Assembly (NCBI GenBank): GCA_947628385.1
Contig: CANQZS010000077.1
Location: 1 to 8,219, forward strand
Length of the DNA stretch: 8,219 nucleotides
From: an uncultured Clostridia bacterium
GTDB lineage: Bacteria; Bacillota; Clostridia; Oscillospirales; Ruminococcaceae
Reading direction: 5' to 3'
Part shown: one piece after another, positions 5,940 through 8,219 of the stretch
How the letters are laid out: every line of letters begins with the position of its first letter
Numbering within the stretch: the stretch's first letter is position 1
Notes under the pieces: model-generated
What the model was told of the DNA's origin: nothing
Databases searched by the model: none
What the model saw: the letters and a program-made list of their open reading frames with translations, nothing else
Position numbers and translations under genes: made by a program

Positions 5940-6023
5940 ATGCGGTACATACAAAAATCTTTAAGTTGTCTTTTGCTGTGTTTATTTAATGCTGTAAGTT
6001 CGTTTATATATGCCATGATCTGA
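5940..6023 (+). other. Possible 27-codon hydrophobic small ORF, low confidence
   Basis: The plus strand reads ATG to TGA for 27 residues: a basic start (MRYIQKS) followed by an almost continuous hydrophobic stretch (LSCLLLCLFNAVSSFIYAMI). The stop lies inside a terminator-like hairpin. A weak promoter-like pair, TTTACT (5890-5895), 17 nt, CATAAT (5913-5918), lies upstream. The ribosome site is poor: only GGAA, about 12 nt before the ATG. This could be a membrane micropeptide, the accidental coding of a small RNA, or nothing. I recognise no family. Confidence 0.15.
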
Positions 6024-6043
6024 CCGCTTTGCGCAGATTTTTT
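6018..6043 (+). terminator. Terminator-like hairpin facing the plus strand
   Basis: ATCTG (6018-6022) pairs with CAGAT (6034-6038). Inside it CGC pairs with GCG around a TTT loop, leaving a two-base bulge, and a run of six T (6038-6043) follows. It ends plus-strand transcripts, although all recognised genes nearby are on the minus strand. On the minus strand no T-run follows, so it is not an obvious terminator for the aldo/keto reductase gene. Stem stability is modest. Confidence 0.4.
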
Positions 6044-6069
6044 GTCTTCAATTTAATGAGAAAGCAGTA

Positions 6070-6924
6070 TTAGTCTGCCGGAGCCCAACCGGAAAAATTG
6101 CGTTCCTGCTCTTCCAATGTTGCAGTATAGAACCTTTTGCCGCAGTCAAGTTTTGCGATCTCTGTCATTTCCTCTGCGGTAAGCGCAAAATCGAAAATAT
6201 CGAAATTATCGCGGATATGCTGAGGATCTGTAGACTTCGGGAAAATGACGTTTCCCGCCTGAATGTGCCAGCGGAGAATTATTTGCACATTGGTCTTGCT
6301 GTATTTTTTCGCAAGCTCCGAAAATACAGGCTCATTTATCAGTCCTTTATCCCCGTGACCTATCGGGTACCACGATTCTATGACCGTGCCGTATTTTGCA
6401 ACGCGTTTTTTAAGCTCGTTCTGCTGAAAGTATGGGTGACATTCGACTTGCAGTGCGGCAGGCTTGATCGTTGCCGCTTCGCAGACTTCCTCAAGACGCT
6501 CGGATTCAAAGTTGGAAAGCCCGATAGAGCGTACTTTTCCCTGTGCTACAGCTTTTTCCATATCGCGCCAAGCACCCATATAATCTCCTACCTGTTGGTG
6601 CAAAAGCAGCAGATCAATATAGCCGATATTCAGTCGGGAAAGCATTTTGTCAATGCCCGCCATAGTCTTTCCCTCGCCGTATTCCGAAGGCCACAGTTTG
6701 GAAGTTACCCGGATCTCCTCACGAGGAATGCCGCTCTCCCGAACGGCTGCGCCGACACTGCGCTCGTTCTGATAAGCGTGAGCGGTGTCAATATGACGAT
6801 AACCCATGCGGAGCGCCGAAAGGCACGCTTGTTTTGTTTCTTCTCCCTCCGGCACCATATAAACGCCCATGCCGAATTGTGGGATCTTTGCTCCGTTATT
6901 GAGTGTAAGATATGTCTGTTCCAT
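6070..6924 (-). CDS. Aldo/keto reductase
   Basis: This 284-residue cytoplasmic oxidoreductase reduces aldehydes or ketones with NADPH. The catalytic tetrad is complete: Asp46 in GYRHIDTAHAY, Tyr51 in the same segment, Lys76 in VTSKLWPS, and His109 in LLLLHQ. The early GMGVYM (about 18-23) and the C-terminal VIFPKSTDPQHIRDN (about 226-240), which holds the cofactor phosphate, are typical of the family. The length is usual for single-domain AKRs similar to 2,5-diketogluconate reductases. AGGAGG 8 nt before the ATG overlaps the stop codon of the upstream flavodoxin, so the two are co-transcribed and probably translationally coupled. The substrate is unknown. The TetR-controlled context suggests detoxification of reactive carbonyls or quinones, which is an inference. 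Confidence 0.96.
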   Translation of the reverse strand: MEQTYLTLNNGAKIPQFGMGVYMVPEGEETKQACLSALRMGYRHIDTAHAYQNERSVGAAVRESGIPREEIRVTSKLWPSEYGEGKTMAGIDKMLSRLNIGYIDLLLLHQQVGDYMGAWRDMEKAVAQGKVRSIGLSNFESERLEEVCEAATIKPAALQVECHPYFQQNELKKRVAKYGTVIESWYPIGHGDKGLINEPVFSELAKKYSKTNVQIILRWHIQAGNVIFPKSTDPQHIRDNFDIFDFALTAEEMTEIAKLDCGKRFYTATLEEQERNFSGWAPAD

Positions 6925-6932
6925 AATTTTTT

Positions 6933-6939
6933 CCTCCTA
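6933..6939 (-). promoter_or_regulatory. Ribosome binding site fused to the flavodoxin stop codon
   Basis: TAGGAGG on the minus strand contains the flavodoxin stop TAG and a complete Shine-Dalgarno core, 8 nt before the aldo/keto reductase ATG. This supports coupled translation and the chosen start. Confidence 0.8.
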
Positions 6940-7458
6940 TTTCAAACCGATCTTATTAATCCATTTTTCAAGATCTTTATCGCAGATCGCCGCATTGTCG
7001 CCGTTTATGGCAAGCCCATCGGTAATTTTCGCGTTCGGGCATAATTTCGCAATATCTTTTAAAGAATTTGAAAATCCGCTGCCGCCGTGAGTGATAAGCG
7101 GACATATTGTTTTTCCTGAAAAATCATAACTTTCCAAAAACGTAAACAGCGCCATTGGCATAGTAGTCCACCAGTTGGGAAATGCAAGAATTATCGTATC
7201 ATATCCGTCCATATTTTCCACCTGCGCGGTAAGTTTCGGACGGGCGTTCTGCTCATATTCCTTTTTTGCGATCTCAATTTTTTTCATATGATCGTCGGGA
7301 TATTTCTGAACCGTGTCAATATAAAAGAGGTCGCTTTCCACCATTGTATGAAGTTTCTTTGCCACAACTTCCGTATTTCCGACTTTCAGATTTTTTATCC
7401 CGCCGTGAGAATAATTCTGCCCTGCGTGTGAAAAGTATGCTATCAGGATCTTTGACAT
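6937..7458 (-). CDS. Flavodoxin
   Basis: This 173-residue FMN-binding electron carrier resembles the flavodoxin_4 group found in anaerobic Clostridia. The first strand and phosphate loop read ILIAYFSHAGQNY (about 4-16), followed by a 12-residue stretch and VGNTEVVAKKL (about 26-36), which completes FMN phosphate binding. AFPNWWTTMPMALFTFLE (about 92-109) carries the aromatic residues that stack on the flavin, and THGGSGFSNSLKDI (about 123-136) is the third flavin loop. It is the first gene of a two-gene operon with the aldo/keto reductase and is divergent from a TetR regulator. AGGAGG about 8 nt before the ATG supports the start. It probably acts as an oxidoreductase partner or an NAD(P)H-quinone-type reductase. 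Whether it donates electrons to the AKR is unlikely, since AKRs use NADPH directly. Confidence 0.93.
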   Translation of the reverse strand: MSKILIAYFSHAGQNYSHGGIKNLKVGNTEVVAKKLHTMVESDLFYIDTVQKYPDDHMKKIEIAKKEYEQNARPKLTAQVENMDGYDTIILAFPNWWTTMPMALFTFLESYDFSGKTICPLITHGGSGFSNSLKDIAKLCPNAKITDGLAINGDNAAICDKDLEKWINKIGLK

Positions 7459-7508
7459 TTTAGTTCCCTCCTATCTTATGCGAAGATCAAATTATTCCTT
7501 ACGATCAT

Positions 7509-7537
7509 ATTATATTGTTTTTCATTGAAACACACAA
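7509..7537 (-). promoter_or_regulatory. Probable promoter of the flavodoxin/aldo-keto reductase operon
   Basis: On the minus strand a perfect TATAAT (7509-7514) lies 17 nt downstream of TTGTGT (7532-7537), a weak -35 box. A weak -35 with a perfect -10 is common where an activator or repressor controls output. The start would be near 7502, about 44 nt before the flavodoxin ATG. The ACACACA element at 7530-7536 overlaps the -35 box. Confidence 0.6.
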
Positions 7538-7600
7538 CAACAATTTTTCTTAAAAAGAGGTTTATGCCACACTTTCTGCAAAAATGCGGCTAATTACATT

Positions 7601-7620
7601 TGTGTTGACTTTTACACACA
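7601..7620. promoter_or_regulatory. Candidate TetR operator over the regulator -35 box
   Basis: TGTGT (7601-7605) and ACACA (7614-7618) form an imperfect inverted repeat that brackets TTGACT. The heptamer ACACACA at 7614-7620 also occurs at 7530-7536, over the -35 box of the divergent flavodoxin promoter. Its position fits a repressor that blocks both promoters, but the symmetry is only partial. Confidence 0.3.
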
Positions 7621-7633
7621 TATGGTTTATAAT
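7605..7633 (+). promoter_or_regulatory. Promoter of the TetR regulator gene
   Basis: TTGACT (7605-7610), 17 nt, TATAAT (7628-7633) differs from consensus at one position. Transcription should begin near 7640, about 25 nt before the start codon. Confidence 0.82.
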
Positions 7634-7651
7634 AAAGATAATATAAACATC

Positions 7652-7657
7652 GGGAGG
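7652..7657 (+). promoter_or_regulatory. Ribosome binding site that decides the TetR start
   Basis: GGGAGG is 7 nt from the ATG at 7665 but only 1 nt from an in-frame ATG at 7659, so the start at 7665 is preferred. Confidence 0.75.
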
Positions 7658-7664
7658 TATGGTC

Positions 7665-8219
7665 ATGAACGGCAAAGAAAAAGAAGATCTGCGGGTGATC
7701 CGCACAAAAGAAGCGATCCGCAGTACATTTGAAGAAATGATATGCGAAATGGATTACGATAAGATCACAATAAAGGAACTGACGGAACGGGCAAGGATCA
7801 ACCGCAAAACATTTTATCTGCACTATAATTCTCTGGACGATCTTTTACTTGAAATGCAGAACGAAATGGCAAAGAATTTCATCGAGCGCACGCAGGGACT
7901 GGAACGTCCCCGCGATATGGACAAGATAACGCGCGAATTTTTTATGGTGAGTGAAGGTTCAGGGCAGCTTCACGAAAAACTGATGTGCAGCGGCAGTTAT
8001 CACTACATCAGCCGTAAGATCACAAAGGAGATAATGTCCAAAACATGGGGTACGGACAGTGCAGAAAAGAAGATCGATCCATATATTCATAACATCATTA
8101 TAGCATTTGTTTCACAAAGTACAATTGAGATATATAAACAGTGGGTAAATGACGGTAAGAAGATCCCGCTGGAAGAAATTATTGCTTTGACCACAAAACT
8201 TGTATGTAATGGTATAAAC
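7665..8219 (+). CDS. TetR/AcrR family transcriptional regulator, 3' end beyond window
   Basis: The frame is open for 185 codons to the last base, without a stop. The N-terminus (about residues 11-60) is a TetR helix-turn-helix: RTKEAIRSTFEEMI, then KITIKELTERARINRKTFYLHY, ending in the recognition helix TFYLHYNSLDDLLLE. The helical C-terminal region (about 65-185) has no recognisable ligand motif but resembles the short C-terminal domain of the TetR_C_7-like group. Such proteins are usually 180-195 residues long, so only a few codons are probably missing. It is divergent from the flavodoxin/AKR operon, with about 206 bp between start codons that holds both promoters. The usual arrangement is repression of both directions, relieved by a small, often toxic, ligand. 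That is inferred from context. Confidence 0.93.
   Translation, partial: MNGKEKEDLRVIRTKEAIRSTFEEMICEMDYDKITIKELTERARINRKTFYLHYNSLDDLLLEMQNEMAKNFIERTQGLERPRDMDKITREFFMVSEGSGQLHEKLMCSGSYHYISRKITKEIMSKTWGTDSAEKKIDPYIHNIIIAFVSQSTIEIYKQWVNDGKKIPLEEIIALTTKLVCNGIN

Noticed and set aside
2824..6038. The word GCGCAAAG shared by the 2778-2863 hairpin and the 6018-6043 hairpin (minus strand)
   Set aside because: It is only eight bases, and the surrounding stems differ. It is not enough to call a dispersed repeat family from two copies.
6217..7044. A 275-codon open frame on the plus strand
   Set aside because: It lies antisense to the aldo/keto reductase and flavodoxin genes, both complete with all motifs and ribosome sites. 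Its own translation shows no family motifs and it lacks a good ribosome site.
7590..7823. A 77-codon minus-strand open frame over the TetR start
   Set aside because: It is antisense to the TetR helix-turn-helix, and the Cys/Phe/His-rich translation has no family character.

Overview
The window looks like chromosomal DNA from a Gram-positive anaerobe of the class Clostridia. The evidence is AT-rich intergenic DNA, strong AGGAGG-type ribosome binding sites, near-consensus TTGACA/TATAAT promoters, a lipoprotein-type binding protein, and proteins that read like gut Clostridia (Oscillospiraceae/Ruminococcus-like). The family assignment is an inference from protein character only. I see no tRNA, rRNA, CRISPR array, insertion sequence or phage gene.

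Region 1 (1-5163, minus strand) is one probable six-gene operon. It reads leftward: class III aminotransferase, amino-acid-binding lipoprotein, permease, ABC ATPase, cytidylate-kinase-like protein, and an iron-containing alcohol dehydrogenase cut by the window edge. A near-consensus promoter (5135-5163) drives it. Its short leader contains a perfect 12-bp terminator-type hairpin ending in a six-T run directly before the ribosome binding site, so the operon is probably attenuated. The left arm of that hairpin contains a possible ANTAR-type hexaloop. A second, long hairpin lies between the binding protein and permease genes. It keeps G-U pairs only in the mRNA sense and has no T-run, so it is more likely an mRNA stability or processing element than a terminator. 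The genes suggest uptake of a polar amino acid, transamination, and possibly NAD(P)H-dependent reduction of the resulting aldehyde.

Region 2 (5311-5935, minus strand) is a single regulator gene (XRE helix-turn-helix plus cupin) with its own consensus promoter and a terminator that overlaps its stop codon. It lies directly upstream of the operon and may control it. A 9-bp inverted repeat spans its promoter and start codon.

Region 3 (5936-6069) is a gap with a terminator-like hairpin facing the plus strand, just after a 27-codon hydrophobic reading frame. Both are uncertain.

Region 4 (6070-8219) is a divergent redox unit: a flavodoxin and an aldo/keto reductase on the minus strand, and a TetR-family regulator on the plus strand whose end is cut off. 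The two promoters face away from each other and each has an ACACACA element in or beside its -35 region, which fits TetR control of both directions.
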